A DNA stretch of 64,000 bases from Apodospora peruviana (GCA_033439685.1 JAUEDM010000002.1:2232001-2296000); one strand, 5' to 3'; shown: positions 1 to 11,288, numbered from the stretch's first letter. Notes: generated by a model from the letters alone, not told the origin. Made by a program: numbers and translations.

Positions 1-346
1 TCACCCACTAGGACGCTTATCGTGAACATCACCGGCCTTACATCAAAAGTTAATGCTCATCGACTTGCACAAATCAATCCCGGCTGTCCACAAATCTCTC
101 CCAGCCTCGGAGCAAAACTCAAGTCCATCGACTTGCACAAATTAACTCCGACCGTCCACAGATCTTTCCCGTTTGTTTGTGCCTGCCCTGCAATGACCGA
201 GTCACTCAATTCTAACGTATCGCTAGGTCAACACATACCATTGCAGAGCAGACCGCGAGCTATCTGAGTTCAGTCTTTTTGACTGGGTAGTTGAACTGGA
301 CAGGACTCCATTTCCCATATCGATTGTCAAATCCAGCCAAAAGAAA
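1..346. other. Upstream flank of the MTR2-like gene
   Basis: There is no convincing coding sequence here. The stretch carries a 45-bp imperfect direct repeat (listed separately) and the presumed promoter and 5' leader of the gene starting at 347. Confidence 0.6.
58..170. repeat. 45-bp imperfect direct repeat, two copies
   Basis: Copy A spans 58-102 and copy B spans 126-170. Both begin CATCGACTTGCACAAAT and end TTCCC or CTCCC. By eye they differ at about seven positions, and all of these are transitions (C/T or A/G). The 23-bp spacer is not shared. Confidence 0.8.
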
Positions 347-996
347 ATGTCAGTCTCCGACCTCGAGAACAGGTTGAACAATGTTCGGTTGTCAGCCGAA
401 GGTACGCACACTCCCACCCCAAAACTCGGTCCTTCCCAAGATGCTAACTCTTGTTCACAGCCGCCGAAACCTTCGTGGAATGGTACTACCGGTGTCTGAA
501 TGAGGGCAAGCCCGTAGCGGGGGCCTACACAACCAACAACCGCGCCTACAAAGCTGCCAACCACCCACCCTCCGATATCTGCATCAACGGACTCGTCGTC
601 GCCACGCCCGAGGAGTGGGACAAGATGCTCGAAGGGCAGCGCTCCATCAAGACCATCGATCCTACCAGCACACATGCACATCCTACCACTATCAGCACTG
701 TGAGTCATCGGGGGGCGGTCCGGTATGATGTCGAAGCGTACGACGTGCACGTCATCAACCCAGACTTCCGGATCGGAGCTCCGGCGGAGCTGCTCGCCAA
801 GCCGAATCAAGGTCCGCGTCTTATGATGCTGCTAACCGTCGCCGGCAAAGTCGTCTTCAACGGGGGCGCCGAGCAAAAGAAACAACACTTCAGCGATGTC
901 TTCACCTTGGTTCCCAACTGGGACGTCATCGCTCGCCACGGGTCCAAGGCTACCCGTCGTTATCTTATCTCGTCACACACATACCGAGCGTACTGA
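347..996 (+). CDS. MTR2: mRNA export factor Mtr2 (NTF2-like)
   Basis: Exons are 347-401 and 461-996. The 59-bp intron has a GTACGC donor, a CTAAC branch site and a CAG acceptor, and the product is 196 residues. Mtr2 is the small NTF2-fold partner of Mex67; the heterodimer carries mRNA (and pre-60S particles) through the nuclear pore. The sequence shows a short helical N-terminus followed by an NTF2-like body with the FVEWYYRCLN helix, the FTLVPNW strand near the C-terminus, and an end in YRAY. Length fits the family (about 180-200). The start was chosen because it is the first ATG in frame with exon 2, in a good purine context (AAAATG). The next gene is convergent. The alternative is another NTF2-domain protein, but the VPNW...YRA ending favours Mtr2. 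Confidence 0.75.
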
Positions 997-1639
997 AAAT
1001 GACTGGGGTTTCATTTTTGTCGGCGTACTACGGGGAAATGGAGGGGTGGGTGGGTTTTCTAAAATAGCTGTCTTTTTTGTTTTTGCGCATATTCGGAGCG
1101 AAAAAGGGCATGGGCGTTTTTGGTAAAATGGGTTTTTTTGTTTATTGTATATGGGTTGCTTTCTTTTTAGACAGACCAGGCCGGAAAAGACATGAGAGAG
1201 CGTTGTTTTTGCCGCGAATGTTAAATGGTGTTATTTAAATGTATACGTGATGACCTCTTGCTCCCTTTCCCTTTACTCAGCAAACGTAGCGGCTTTTTAT
1301 AGATGTTCGCAACCGACAAACCGTAAGGATTTTGTAAGACATCTCAGAAATCGACCTATTGCTCGGAGATTGAGGTATTACCTACATCGTCCACGCAAAC
1401 ATGAAGACATGGACCATTCATCAAGGCAGGTAGGTAGCCGGTGTATCGACCCTTAACCAGACGGGGAATACTTCAAGATAACCCTGTTAACTTTGAATAA
1501 AAGAAACAATTTTCATTATACCTTTCCCTAAAGGATCCAACCATCCAACCCATCCATCACCGACGAAAGACTGAAAACGCAGCGAAAAGGATAACCAGCA
1601 AAAACACCAAAGGAAACCTCCTACTACTCCCATGATCTC
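997..1639. other. Convergent intergenic region
   Basis: This lies between the 3' ends of the MTR2-like and RAM2 genes. It is T-rich after 1060 and holds presumed 3' UTRs. A short TAGGTAGG-type motif lies near 1430. No coding signal was seen. Confidence 0.6.
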
Positions 1640-3596
1640 CTACGACGCCGCCACCACCGCGGCGACACCCTCATTCAAACAGCTCCTCCTCCACTCCCAA
1701 TACCCCACGCGAATGCGATCCCACTTCTCCGCCAGCCTCCTCAAGCCCAAATCCGCTTTCTCCCGCTCTCCCTTCTCGGCCCAGATCTCGGCCAACAAGT
1801 CCAGCGCGTGCGTAGACTTGACATCCTCCTTCTCCTCCTCTCCCAAAGCGCTCACAAACTCGCCCACGAATTTCTCTATGCTGCCCAGCTTCCTGCCGCC
1901 CTTCGCCAGTACGCCGCGCAAATAGTTCCACGGGCTCTGGTTCTGCGGCGCCTCGTACACTTTGTCCATGGCGTACTGCACCTCGCGGTCAACGATAGTC
2001 GCCGGCACCTTGGGATCGAAATCTGTGGCGCCGAGCTTTTTCTCTGCACAAGAAGAATGGGCCGGGTTGGAAAACACCAGAAAGAAACGGTGCGACCAGG
2101 CCGAGTTGTTGCGCACATCATCGTTGATCATGCGCTCGATGGACGCGAGCTCGTCAGGGCTATCCCAGGACCCCAGCTTGTCGACTAGGTACGACCGGTA
2201 CGACCACACATGGTAGTTCTTTGTGTCCTCGGCGAGGATCTCAGTCAAAAACTCGCGCTCCGAGTCGGTGAACTTGACCACAAGTACCGGCGAGGAGGCG
2301 ATGGTAGGATAATAATTGTCCACCAGGAGGTGGCGGTGGTGCCAGATTTGGTAATTCTTCAAATTCTTGAGGGCCACCCCGTTCAGCCACTCGATCTCGT
2401 CCAGGATGGACAACCCCAAAGCAAAAACGTTGGACGCCCGGTAGAGCCAGACTGTATAGTGCGCCGGGTTCATCTCGATGATGCGTTCCGTCAACCGCAA
2501 ACAGCGCGGCGAGTACTCCTTTTTTAGCATGACGGCGCGGAGGTAGGATATTGCTTTTTGTCATTGATTAGCCAAAAAAATTGCCCATACACAAAGTTTT
2601 CAATGACTTGAACACAACACACCTTCATCATACTCGGCAGGATACGAGATCGCAGCAAGCGCATTCTCCGGCTCGTCCTGCAGAATCGGCTCAACGTCAT
2701 CCCACTCGGGATCCAGCGCGAACTGCAGCTGACCTTCGCTCACGCCACCGTACAGCTCCTTTCTGAGGGAAGCCATCTCCCGTCTCCGGTCCTTTTCCTC
2801 TTGAAACTCCCTGTCCGTTAAGACGGCTTCTTCTCCTGTCAGCGGATCGCGCAGCTTTTTGTCAGCTTGGTCCCTAGCCTCAAGGAATCTTCGACTTGCA
2901 ACCTCGAGCGTCGTCAGCGTGATCCGCTTCTCCGAACGGTCCGCGAACCTTCCAACCGAATACCTGCCGACGTCCTGCCCCGCGTGATCGGTGCCCCACT
3001 GCTGCTCCGGAGACGTCGTCTTCTTTATACAACGCACCGGCAGGCTGGCCTCGTTGACGTGCCGCCACAGCTCGCGCTGCGCTTTCGACCCTAGATTTGC
3101 ACGGGCGCGTGCTGACGCAGACCGCGCGAGCAAACTACTAATCCAGCCGATCTGTTCCTCCCGAGAAAGGGCGCTGAGTCCGAGTCCGCCGCCGGCTTTC
3201 TGGCTCCGGACAGCAGCTGCTGCTGCTTCGTAGGGCCCGCGGGATTCGTCGTAGCGCTGATGGCTGCGTTCGAGAACTGTCGTCGTCGCCGGTGATGATG
3301 TGCTTGAGCTACTAGTTTGTTTTTGCTGTTGCTGTTGTTGTTGCTGTTGTTGTTGTTGCTGTGTAGGCGCGGAGGCGGACGATGCTGATGCTGTTGACGG
3401 ACAGGATCGAGGTAGGTCCTCGGTGTTAGCTGAGCTCTGTCCGTTCCACCTTTACTTTTTGTTGCTTGCAAGTTCAAACGAAGCACAAACAAACAATCCT
3501 ATCGTCGGGAGAAAAAGCGGGATGGTGCAAACAAACAAACGAAAACGTACCCTCACTTCCTTTGGGCTTTTGGGCCGCCTTGCCTTTGGGCGGCAT
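1640..3596 (-). CDS. RAM2: Farnesyltransferase/geranylgeranyltransferase-I alpha subunit, with long N-terminal extension
   Basis: Exons (minus) are 3551-3596, 2623-3390 and 1640-2553; all phases match, giving 575 residues. The alpha subunit pairs with Ram1 or Cdc43 to attach farnesyl or geranylgeranyl to CAAX proteins in the cytosol. The evidence is DPEWDDVEPI, then EYSPRCLRLTERII, NPAHYTVWLYR, NYQIWHHRHLLV, NYHVWSYRSYLV, NNSAWSHRFFLV and SPWNYLRGVL, which are the tandem W-x-x-R/Y-R PPTA repeats. Known homologues are about 300-360 residues. Here about 220 residues precede the usual start: MPPKGKAAQKP, a 13-Gln tract, a low-complexity Ser/Ala/Thr part and a charged helical part that I do not recognise. 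An internal ATG at 2776 would give a normal 355-residue protein, so the extension may instead be a longer isoform or a mis-joined upstream exon. The first intron is 160 bp and its acceptor could also be 6 bp further in. Confidence 0.85.
3323..3361 (-). repeat. CAA/CAG tract encoding 13 glutamines
   Basis: A trinucleotide run lies inside the proposed N-terminal extension of RAM2. It is read as CAG/CAA codons on the minus strand in the frame that continues without a stop into the catalytic part. Confidence 0.8.
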
Positions 3597-4090
3597 AATT
3601 ATTTGGAGAGCTGGTTATAGGTACTGAACACCTAAAAGTTGAATGGATGGTGGGGTTTGTTTAACAGCTGCGGAATTGCAGGGCTGTAAAATCCGTACAG
3701 CGACAACGGCAGCCGTTCCCGTCACCTTCGACCCGGCCTGATGCGCGGGGCAGAAAAGTGGAGCCGGAAGCCGGAGAAGAATTACAAGGAACTGCGGTTT
3801 CAACAGCAAAAATGGATTAGACAATACTAACAGCCGACGAGTAGTGGAATGTGTACAGTGTTGGTTTCTCTAAATCTGCCCAGATCCTATATCGGTTGCC
3901 TGTCCGTCCCTCGCAGAACTCTCTAATTGTCCAGGAATAATTATATAAACTATAAATCAAGTGCCGGCTAGGTGGTATAATATTACAACGGCCAGAGACA
4001 CGAATTATGAAGGTGAGAAGGTTAGCAACCTCAACTAGAGGGTTTTCAGGTTCCTATATCCATCCAGCTTCCACCAACCGGAGCTTCAGG
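3597..4090. other. Intergenic region upstream of RAM2, downstream of ERG12
   Basis: This is about 490 bp and should contain the RAM2 promoter and the ERG12 3' UTR. It is A/T-rich around 3930-3990. No gene was seen. Confidence 0.6.
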
Positions 4091-5677
4091 CTAGCTCTCG
4101 ACCCTCCAAAACTTCCACCCTTCCCTCTCACCCCCACCGCCGTGGACACCCACCAGCTTCTCAACTCCCTCGTTGCCCTCAGCCTTGAGGAAGTTCTCAA
4201 GGTCAATCTCCATACCGCCTTCCTCATCCTCGTCCATGCCGTTCCTGATTACAGCCGGCCAAAGAACACCAACGCCATCTCCACCCAACGTAGTCTCAAA
4301 TTTCTGGTACCCTTCCTCCTCCAGCTGCTCCTCTAGGCGATCCAGCTTCTTCCTCGGTACATCCGGCCGCAGCAACGTAATAGAGCAGCCGCCGCCACCA
4401 GCTCCGGTAAGTTTTGTCCAGCCTATGCCCTCATGGTCCACCAGCTCTCGCACCCGCTCAAGCCGGGGGTGCGACACGCCCAAGGAGACAAGCAAACCGT
4501 GATTAATGGTCATCAACTCGCCCACCCGCCGTAAACACTCCTCATTTTCCGTGTCGAAGTCCTGCTCTTCTATCAGTTCGTGAGAACTCTCCGTAACCTT
4601 GTCGATAGCATCCAAAATGCTCCCAACCAGCTTCGGGTGCGTGTTTTTCAGCCTAGCAACCTTGGCCACTTCGTGCTGAGTAGATTTGGCCGTCTTGGTG
4701 TTCACCAGCAGCAGCGGGAGCTCCGGAAAGTCCCAGAGCGGACGCACGCTGGGCGGCATGCCGTAATCCTTCCGCTGAAACATCACCGCCTTGCCCTGTG
4801 TCGACACGGTGTTGTCGACGCCGCTCGGATTTCCGTGGATGAACATCTCGTAGACGAATGCCCAGCGGTTGATGCGCTCAATCTGCAGTCGCGCCTCGTC
4901 GGGCGGCTGGTCCGGGTGCGGGCCGGACAGCGTCCTGAGCTGTAACAGGAGCGCCGCTGAGAGGCAGACCGCAATGGTCGCGCTGCTGCCCAGCCCGGCG
5001 CCTATCGGGATGGTGGACCGGAGAGTATATTGGCATCCGGGGAAGGATTGGGATCCGAGGGACAGAAACATGTAGAGAAAGGAGCCTGCCGAGTTCTGGT
5101 GTACCTTTCGCTCGTGGCTGTCCTTGTGAGGTGAGACGTCGGCCAGGAACGGCTGGATGGCAGCGACCAACTCAGGATCGACTGTCGTGACGAGGTCGTA
5201 GTAGTATTTTTTCTTGGACGGGTGCGAGAAGGTTGACCACGGTAGGTCGTCGATATTCCACGTGTGGTTGAAGTCGATGTCGGGGAACCGTAGCGTTACC
5301 GTTCTCTTGGATTTGGATAACGTTGTGACGAGGAGATACGATCGCAGCGAGATGGCTGCAGCAATCGCGGCCTGCCCATGCGAAGGTTAGCGATCAATGT
5401 GTGTTGTTAGAACGCGCGACAGGAGAGGAGCGCTACTACACACCTTGCCGTGTACGACGGCATGTTCTCCAAATACGATGACCTTGCCTGGTGCCGACAC
5501 CATGAAGGCCGGCATCATGGGACTTGACTTTTTGCGATCCATCTTGCGCCTGACTGTTAATACACCACCGTTGGTACCGTTGGCAACAGAATTAGAATTG
5601 CCGTTTCCGTTGAGATGGACATGATCGGGCTGTTCGTGTGCTAATCCACCAACGCCGTTTGACACCCGCTGTGTCAT
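4091..5677 (-). CDS. ERG12: Mevalonate kinase
   Basis: Exons (minus) are 5444-5677 and 4091-5371, with a 72-bp intron in phase 0; the product is 504 residues. The enzyme phosphorylates mevalonate with ATP in the cytosolic/peroxisomal mevalonate pathway, supplying sterols and prenyl diphosphates. Visible GHMP-kinase marks are MVSAPGKVIVFGEHAVVHGK at the N-terminal part, the glycine/serine-rich ATP loop PIGAGLGSSATIAV, HGNPSGVDNTVS, and the C-terminal LTGAGGGGC. The start was taken at the first ATG of the open frame (5677). A second in-frame ATG just before the APGKV motif is also possible, because the first ~60 residues are low-complexity (Asn/Gly-rich) and not typical of the family. The acidic C-terminal tail (about 60 residues) is also non-conserved. 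It is transcribed in the same direction as RAM2, about 500 bp away. Confidence 0.95.
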
Positions 5678-7767
5678 TGCGTTGTCGTCCCTTTTTGGCC
5701 CGGTTCTTTGTTTCTGCCGTCCCAACACTAGATGACAACAGAAATGATTGACCGCCTTCTTTTGTCCTTTTGTCGAGTAATTGGAAGGCACCGAGGCGTT
5801 TTACACAGATGATCAACGTAGAGGGGGTGTAGAGAGTGTAGACAGGAAGATCGGCGATTGGGGCTTCTGTGCGGTGTGGTGTTGTGCTGATGCGGTTGAG
5901 AGCTGTTGAGGAAGATCGGGCAAACTTGATTGGTGTTCCTGGGAAACTGGTTGGGAAAATGACGGGATAATGTACTTTACACTACGGATAGACGTTGTAC
6001 CGAGGATTGTCGCTACCGAAGATGACAGACGAGGGTGCAGTTGCAGTTGCAGTTGCAGTACGGATACAGACTGCTGCAGTCGAGACGCTGGTGGATATGA
6101 AATTGAAAGTGACAAGGTGGAACCTCGTGACGGGTCAAGCCCCCTTTTATTTTGGCCGCAGTCCTGTTGAACGCGCAATGCCTGAATGAGCAAGCTCTGG
6201 GAAAAAGACCGGGATGGACCAAGAAATGTCATTTGCCAATGGGGCATCGTGGGCTACAGGGATGTAAAACCTACAAGGCTCCAGGGCCACGGGGTGTGAT
6301 TTTTGTTTTCTCGAAGCTCCTGATTGGGCACCAAGAAAACTCCCGACATCCTGGACCTGCTGGAAAGGCTGGATCTGCGGGAATCCCGGCGCGGGCAGCA
6401 AGTGCCATCATGGGGAGGGCGGTCTTGGCAGGACACCGGACCCGTTCTGGTAAGTTGCCGACCGGGAGCTGACCACCAGCCCTAAGATATTCCTCCAAAT
6501 TACGTCCGATGGGTGTCGTTCATGATATTTGATAGGCAGCAGTTGGTCATGTCGTGCATACGGATACTAACCGATGGAAGGATTATTTCGTCTGTGCCGA
6601 CAAATCACATCAGTGTTGTCAGTTGTGCCTATAAGCTTTGCTGACTGTTGGTCCCGGCCCGCCCTCCGGACTTTCCAGTTCGATTTCCATGCCACACTAT
6701 GATCAACAAGACAATGACATTGTTCTCATGTGTTGGACTCGAGCGGCAGTATCCGTGCCATCTCAGCACAGATGCTTCGTAGATCGGATGGAATTGAGCC
6801 GATTTCTCCAGTTATCAAGGCCGCCAGCGTCCCCGCACCATCTTGCTCGATACTTATCAGCTGGTGTTGCCCTCGAGTACACACCCAGGTGCAGTCAGAC
6901 CTCCAGCCAATGATTCGTGCAGCTCCCAGATGCAATAAGACGGCAGACAAGACTACTGTCTACTACCTACCTAGGCAGGTAAACAATCATGTCCTCGTGT
7001 TGTGTATTCGCCAAGAACGAGTTGTGAAGGACCACTGGGTACCGGTCGGTTGTATTGGATTATTGCGCAGTCCAATCGACCTGTATGTAGCGTGGGCGAG
7101 AGTGGTGTTGTCTCGGGCAGAGTATTGATAGCGTTGCCGCATTCCCAGTAAGTCGCCGCAGCCAGTTGACTCCCCAACTCCGGCAGCCGCAGTGGCCAGA
7201 CTTACTTCAGACTCTGCGTTCTTGGACATCTTCAAGTCTCCGTGTTCCCAGGATTTCTCCACTCCCAGCTAACAGTCCGGCTTAGTTGCTTGCGCGGGCA
7301 TTGGTGCGTCTGTATCAGCCCTTTGCAGATGTCGAGTTCAAGTACGCTCAGGATTTCGTTGTCAATTACGGTAGATCAGGGAGAACCGACCAACCGACAT
7401 AGTCGACTTCAGACGCAACCTCAGGTTACTGACACAATCATAACATACGGCCTTCCCATAATGCCAAGGAAATGCCGAACCTCGTCATCGACAGACAGAC
7501 AACGTGAGAGCCTTCCAATCGGACTAGAAAGGGATGGCGCGGTGGCCAATAAATTCGTTTCCGGTTTCCGGGGAACCTCTGCCGAGTACTAATGCACATG
7601 CCATTTCAGGCCGTGTACGCTTTGCTCCAGTTCCAAATTCACGAAAATTCCCCGACGCCGTCATGAGAACCAGTGCCCGACCATGCCAGCAGAAAGTCCG
7701 TTTCCCATCATCAGTTGCCCCGCACGCCTCCCCTTCCACGTCCCGAATCACCTCGTTAGATCATGAC
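5678..7767. other. 2.1-kb intergenic region upstream of ERG12
   Basis: No gene was recognised. It holds the ERG12 promoter and leader, a (TGCAGT)4 microsatellite at 6036-6059, a CCTACCTAGGCAGGTA motif near 6966 and the 3' flank of RPL38. Open frames in it are short, occur on both strands and show no known motif. Confidence 0.5.
6036..6059. repeat. (TGCAGT)4 hexanucleotide repeat
   Basis: Four perfect copies of a six-base unit lie in the ERG12 upstream region, about 360 bp 5' of the chosen start. Confidence 0.85.
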
Positions 7768-8272
7768 TTAAGACGAGGTCTTCTTGTTGCTCTTGGTAAC
7801 CTCCTTGATTTGCAGGCCTAAAGATCCAACCGTGTTAGTCATTGGCCCTTGTCCGCTATTGGCCTCTTTCCGTGTCCGTCGACCGGAAGATAGACGGTAC
7901 TGGGATTGCCATACTGGGAGGTAAGCTCTGCTTGAGCTTCTCGGCCTTGTCGGAGTCTTTCAGAACCAGAGTGTAAAGGTGTCTCTGGCAGCGGACCTTG
8001 AACTTGATCTGCTGGGTGTTCTTATTCTTCTTGATCCGGGCGGCTATAATTGTGACGATTTTTTGGTTAGATTCCATTTACTCAAAGCTGGGGGTCGTAT
8101 CCCCCCCTCGATTATCGGGGTTTCTGGTGTTTAGAATACGTACAGGAAGCATCCTTCCGTCTGCAGATCTCGATGAACTGTACGCCAAATATGTTAGTCA
8201 AAATTTTCGAGAAGATTGGACGTGCCATTTTTTGGCCATTACCTTCTTGATATCTCCGATTTCTTGAGGCAT
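7768..8272 (-). CDS. RPL38: 60S ribosomal protein L38 (eL38)
   Basis: Four exons (minus) are 8243-8272, 8144-8177, 7915-8043 and 7768-7817; the product is 80 residues, the normal eL38 size. It is a structural protein of the cytosolic large subunit. The protein starts MPQEIGDIKKFIEICRRKDA, then SARIKKNKNTQQ, FKVRCQRHLYTLVL and a lysine-rich tail, as in eL38. The four-exon layout with introns of 65, 100 and 97 bp is typical of intron-rich fungal ribosomal protein genes. It is divergent from the small membrane-protein gene at 8708 and shares a 435-bp intergenic region with it. Confidence 0.96.
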
Positions 8273-8707
8273 TTTGGCGGTTTGTGATGGGCGTCCTGGT
8301 GCGGTACTGGAGATCGGTCGGAAATTCAAAGGTGAGATTGTGATTTCGGCTCGAAATAATTTTCTGTGGGCTGAGGGGCTGCCAGCTTCAACAGGAGTGC
8401 AGGGGTGTGGTTGGCGCTAGTCCTTCCCCAGAGAGCTTGGTTGTGGCTGACATGTCTCGTCAGGTGTGGCGTCAATCTTGCGACCATTCCCCAATAAGAT
8501 AACATGGATGCTGTGCGTCGTCATCTGGGCAAGACGCGCCCTGGACATCTTGAGCCGATGAGCAACATATAGAGTGTCCTTTTTAACAGGGACTTAAAAG
8601 TCGTACTCCTCTCATGACTCCAATCGCATTTGGTGGTAAATTTATGCAGTTGCTTAACCGTATCTTATAAACCTCAACGGCTGCCAACCTTGAACAAAGC
8701 AGCAACA
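8273..8707. promoter_or_regulatory. Bidirectional promoter region, RPL38 / small membrane protein
   Basis: A 435-bp gap separates two divergent starts, so both promoters must lie here. No specific factor site is claimed. Confidence 0.6.
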
Positions 8708-9142
8708 ATGCCGACTCCACTTGACAATGCGATGAAGTCCCGAGTAAGTATCCGCGGTTCACTGATATATATAAATAGAGTCTTGCTAACATTTCACGAA
8801 CCAGAATGCCTTTCTCGGTAAGCAACTGAGAAGCCCGCTCGCTCACTCTTGCTTACGCCCACTGATTCACAACGCAGCTTTCACCGGCCTAGTTACTGGC
8901 GTGGCCGTCTGGGCGATATGGGGAGGCGATATGTTCCCCCAAGAGGAGGATCCCAAAGGCGCACCTGACACATGGAGTAAAGAAGAGATGCGCAGATGGC
9001 TTGCAGCAGTACGTCTTCCCCTTCCAAGATAGCGACCAGGCTGCTGATTACAGTGTAGAGGAACTTGTACCCGCAACCCTCTGACAGCCGTGAGCAGTTG
9101 CTCGACCGAATCAAGGCAAACATGAGAATCCCAAGGCAGTAG
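8708..9142 (+). CDS. Small one-pass membrane protein with Ish1-like C-terminus
   Basis: Exons are 8708-8743, 8805-8817, 8878-9008 and 9059-9142, including a 13-nt microexon; all phases close and the product is 87 residues. I do not recognise a named family. What can be seen is a hydrophobic segment at residues 14-32 (FLAFTGLVTGVAVWAIW) that could span a membrane, an acidic/proline linker, then W-S-x-E-E-M-R-R-W-L followed by Q-P-S-D-S-R-E-Q-L-L. That last pattern resembles the short helix-extended-helix repeats of Ish1/Msc1 and SAP-like proteins. It could be a mitochondrial or ER/nuclear-envelope membrane protein. The conserved-looking exon structure supports a real gene; the function is unknown. 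Confidence 0.8.
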
Positions 9143-9726
9143 TATGGATGGGAAGAAATCAGGTTAATGACGTCTGATGTTCTGACGTTACTGCTGGAGC
9201 TGAGGGTGGCAAGAGAAAGAGGGTCTTCGCGACCACCTCGATGTCGACAGGCATGCTGGCATGTGGTTGATTGGGCGGTGAGGACTGGACTTTATCGAGG
9301 TCAGAACTAACCGTTTTGATCGTGCAACGTAGCACCTTGTAGATAAAATGAAATAAAACCTCTTAATCAATTTAAACATACATATTGTAGGCCATTTTCC
9401 TGTCATTTGTTCTTGGTTTGGAATTCTGACCAGGGACGGGAGTTCGGTTTGCGCCGCCGTCGTACCAAAAGTTGACAGCTACAGCTCGTTTATCGATAAA
9501 CTTCGGAGAAAACTGTCCAATCCCGTGTCAGCAATCCCCCCCACAACCGCGACCCGGTGCTGCCTGCACGCTGATGTGATGCAGCCTTTCAGGCAAGGAC
9601 AGGTTGCTCCAATGCGGCAAAGTGACAACTGACAGTCGTCGCCCATTCTTCCACACTTTCTTTCCTTCAAGTCTGAGATACCACAATTCAAATTGTCCCC
9701 AGCATAGGCACACTCTCTTCTGCGTC
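9143..9726. other. Intergenic region upstream of STE24
   Basis: A gap of about 580 bp holds the STE24 promoter and the upstream gene's 3' UTR. No coding signal was found. Confidence 0.6.
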
Positions 9727-11288
9727 ATGATGGATATCCTTCAGGTAAGGCAGACGACTGTACGCGTCTTCCGCGATGCCTCGTTTCGCTAACGCCCGTT
9801 CCGAATAGCGCCTCGCCAGGTTCCTGGACCGACCCTTATTTCCATGGAAGAAGCTGATCATCCGCTTCTCCATCGCTCAATTTCTCTTTGAGAGCTTCTT
9901 GGGATACCGGCAATACCGGGTGCTGCAGCGGACGAAGCCCCCAAAGGTGCTCGAACAAGAAGTATCCCAGGAGGTCTATGATAAGAGTCAGGTATGCGCC
10001 AGCCTCTTTGTTCGACGGCGCATGAGACAGAGCCATCTAACATGGAGCAGGCATACGGACGGGCAAAGGCCAAGTTTGGCATAGTCAATGCGCTCTACGG
10101 ACAGATTCAGAATATCGCCTTCTACCAGTTCGACGTCCTCCCAAAGCTGTGGTCATGGTCTGGAAACCTCCTCTTGCGGTTCTCGCCCAAAGGTTTCACC
10201 GGTGAAATATCGCACTCGATTGTCTTTGTCCTGGCCTTCATCGTCATCCATCAGCTCCTCTCTCTGCCATCCAACATTTACCACACCTTCGTTCTGGAAG
10301 AGAAGTTTGGATTCAATAAGCAGACTCCGAAGCTGTTCGTCACGGATATGATCAAGTCTAATATCTTGGCTTTTGTCTTGGCGCCGCCCATCCTCTCTGC
10401 TTTTCTCGCCATTATCCAAAAGACTGGAAATCAGTTCTTCTACTACCTCTGGTTGTTCGGAGCCGGTCTTCAGGTTTTCATGATTACGATTTATCCGATT
10501 GCAATTCTGCCCCTTTTCAATAAGCTTTCGCCTTTGGAAGAGGGCCAGCTTAAGACCAACATCGAAGCCTTGGCCTCAAAGCTGAAGTTCCCTCTATCTG
10601 AGCTGCATGTAATCGATGGCAGCAAGCGAAGCGCCCATAGCAACGCCTATTTCTTCGGCATGCCCTGGAAGAAGCACATCGTCATCTACGACACTCTGAT
10701 CGAAAAGAGCGAGACCCAGGAGGTCGTCGCGGTGCTGGCACACGAGCTTGGTCACTGGAGCTTGGGGCACACCACGCGACTCTTTGCTATTTCTCAGGTA
10801 AGTTAGGGTCCGGCATGTTACTTTCGAGCTTCAATGCTAATTATTGCGCCCATTAGGTTCACTTCTTTTACATCTTTTCTCTCTTTTCCGTCTTTATCAA
10901 CAACAGCTCGCTGTATGCCGACTTTGGTTTCACCAAGACTCACCCTATCATTGTGGGATTCCTGCTGTTTTCGGACGTCTTGGGCCCCATGGACACCGTC
11001 ATCAAGCTTCTCATGAACATCCTGAGCCGGCGATACGAGTTCCAGGCGGATGCGTTCGCGAACAATCTCGGATATAACGCCGAGCTGGCCCGCTCGTTGA
11101 TCAAGCTGCAGATCCAGAACCTGAGCACGATGGATGCGGACTGGATGTTTGCTAGCTACCACTTCTCTCACCCGATTCTTTCGGAGAGACTGAAGGCGCT
11201 GAATTGGGAGCCCAGAAAGAAGGTTGAGCCCAAGGAGGGTGATGCGACCTATGCATCTGTGGTGGCCACAGGTAGAGATGAGTTGTAG
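9727..11288 (+). CDS. STE24: CAAX prenyl protease 1 (Ste24 family zinc metalloprotease)
   Basis: Exons are 9727-9744, 9809-9991, 10051-10797 and 10857-11288; the product is 459 residues, close to the family norm (about 450). Ste24 is an ER/inner-nuclear-membrane metalloprotease that removes the -AAX tripeptide from prenylated CAAX proteins and cleaves a-factor-type pheromone precursors. The sequence shows several hydrophobic segments, the zinc motif HELGH at residues about 298-302, IYPIAILPLFNKLSPLE, and the third zinc-ligand region RRYEFQADAFAN (Glu-x-x-x-Asp). The first exon has only six codons (MMDILQ) before a 64-bp intron, which is plausible for fungi but is the least certain part. It lies within 10 kb of RAM2 and ERG12, which act upstream in the same pathway. 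Confidence 0.96.

Noticed and set aside
5813..6247. 144-codon minus-strand frame upstream of ERG12
   Set aside because: Low-complexity Gln/Leu/Ser frame over the hexanucleotide repeat; not in frame with ERG12 through any clear intron.
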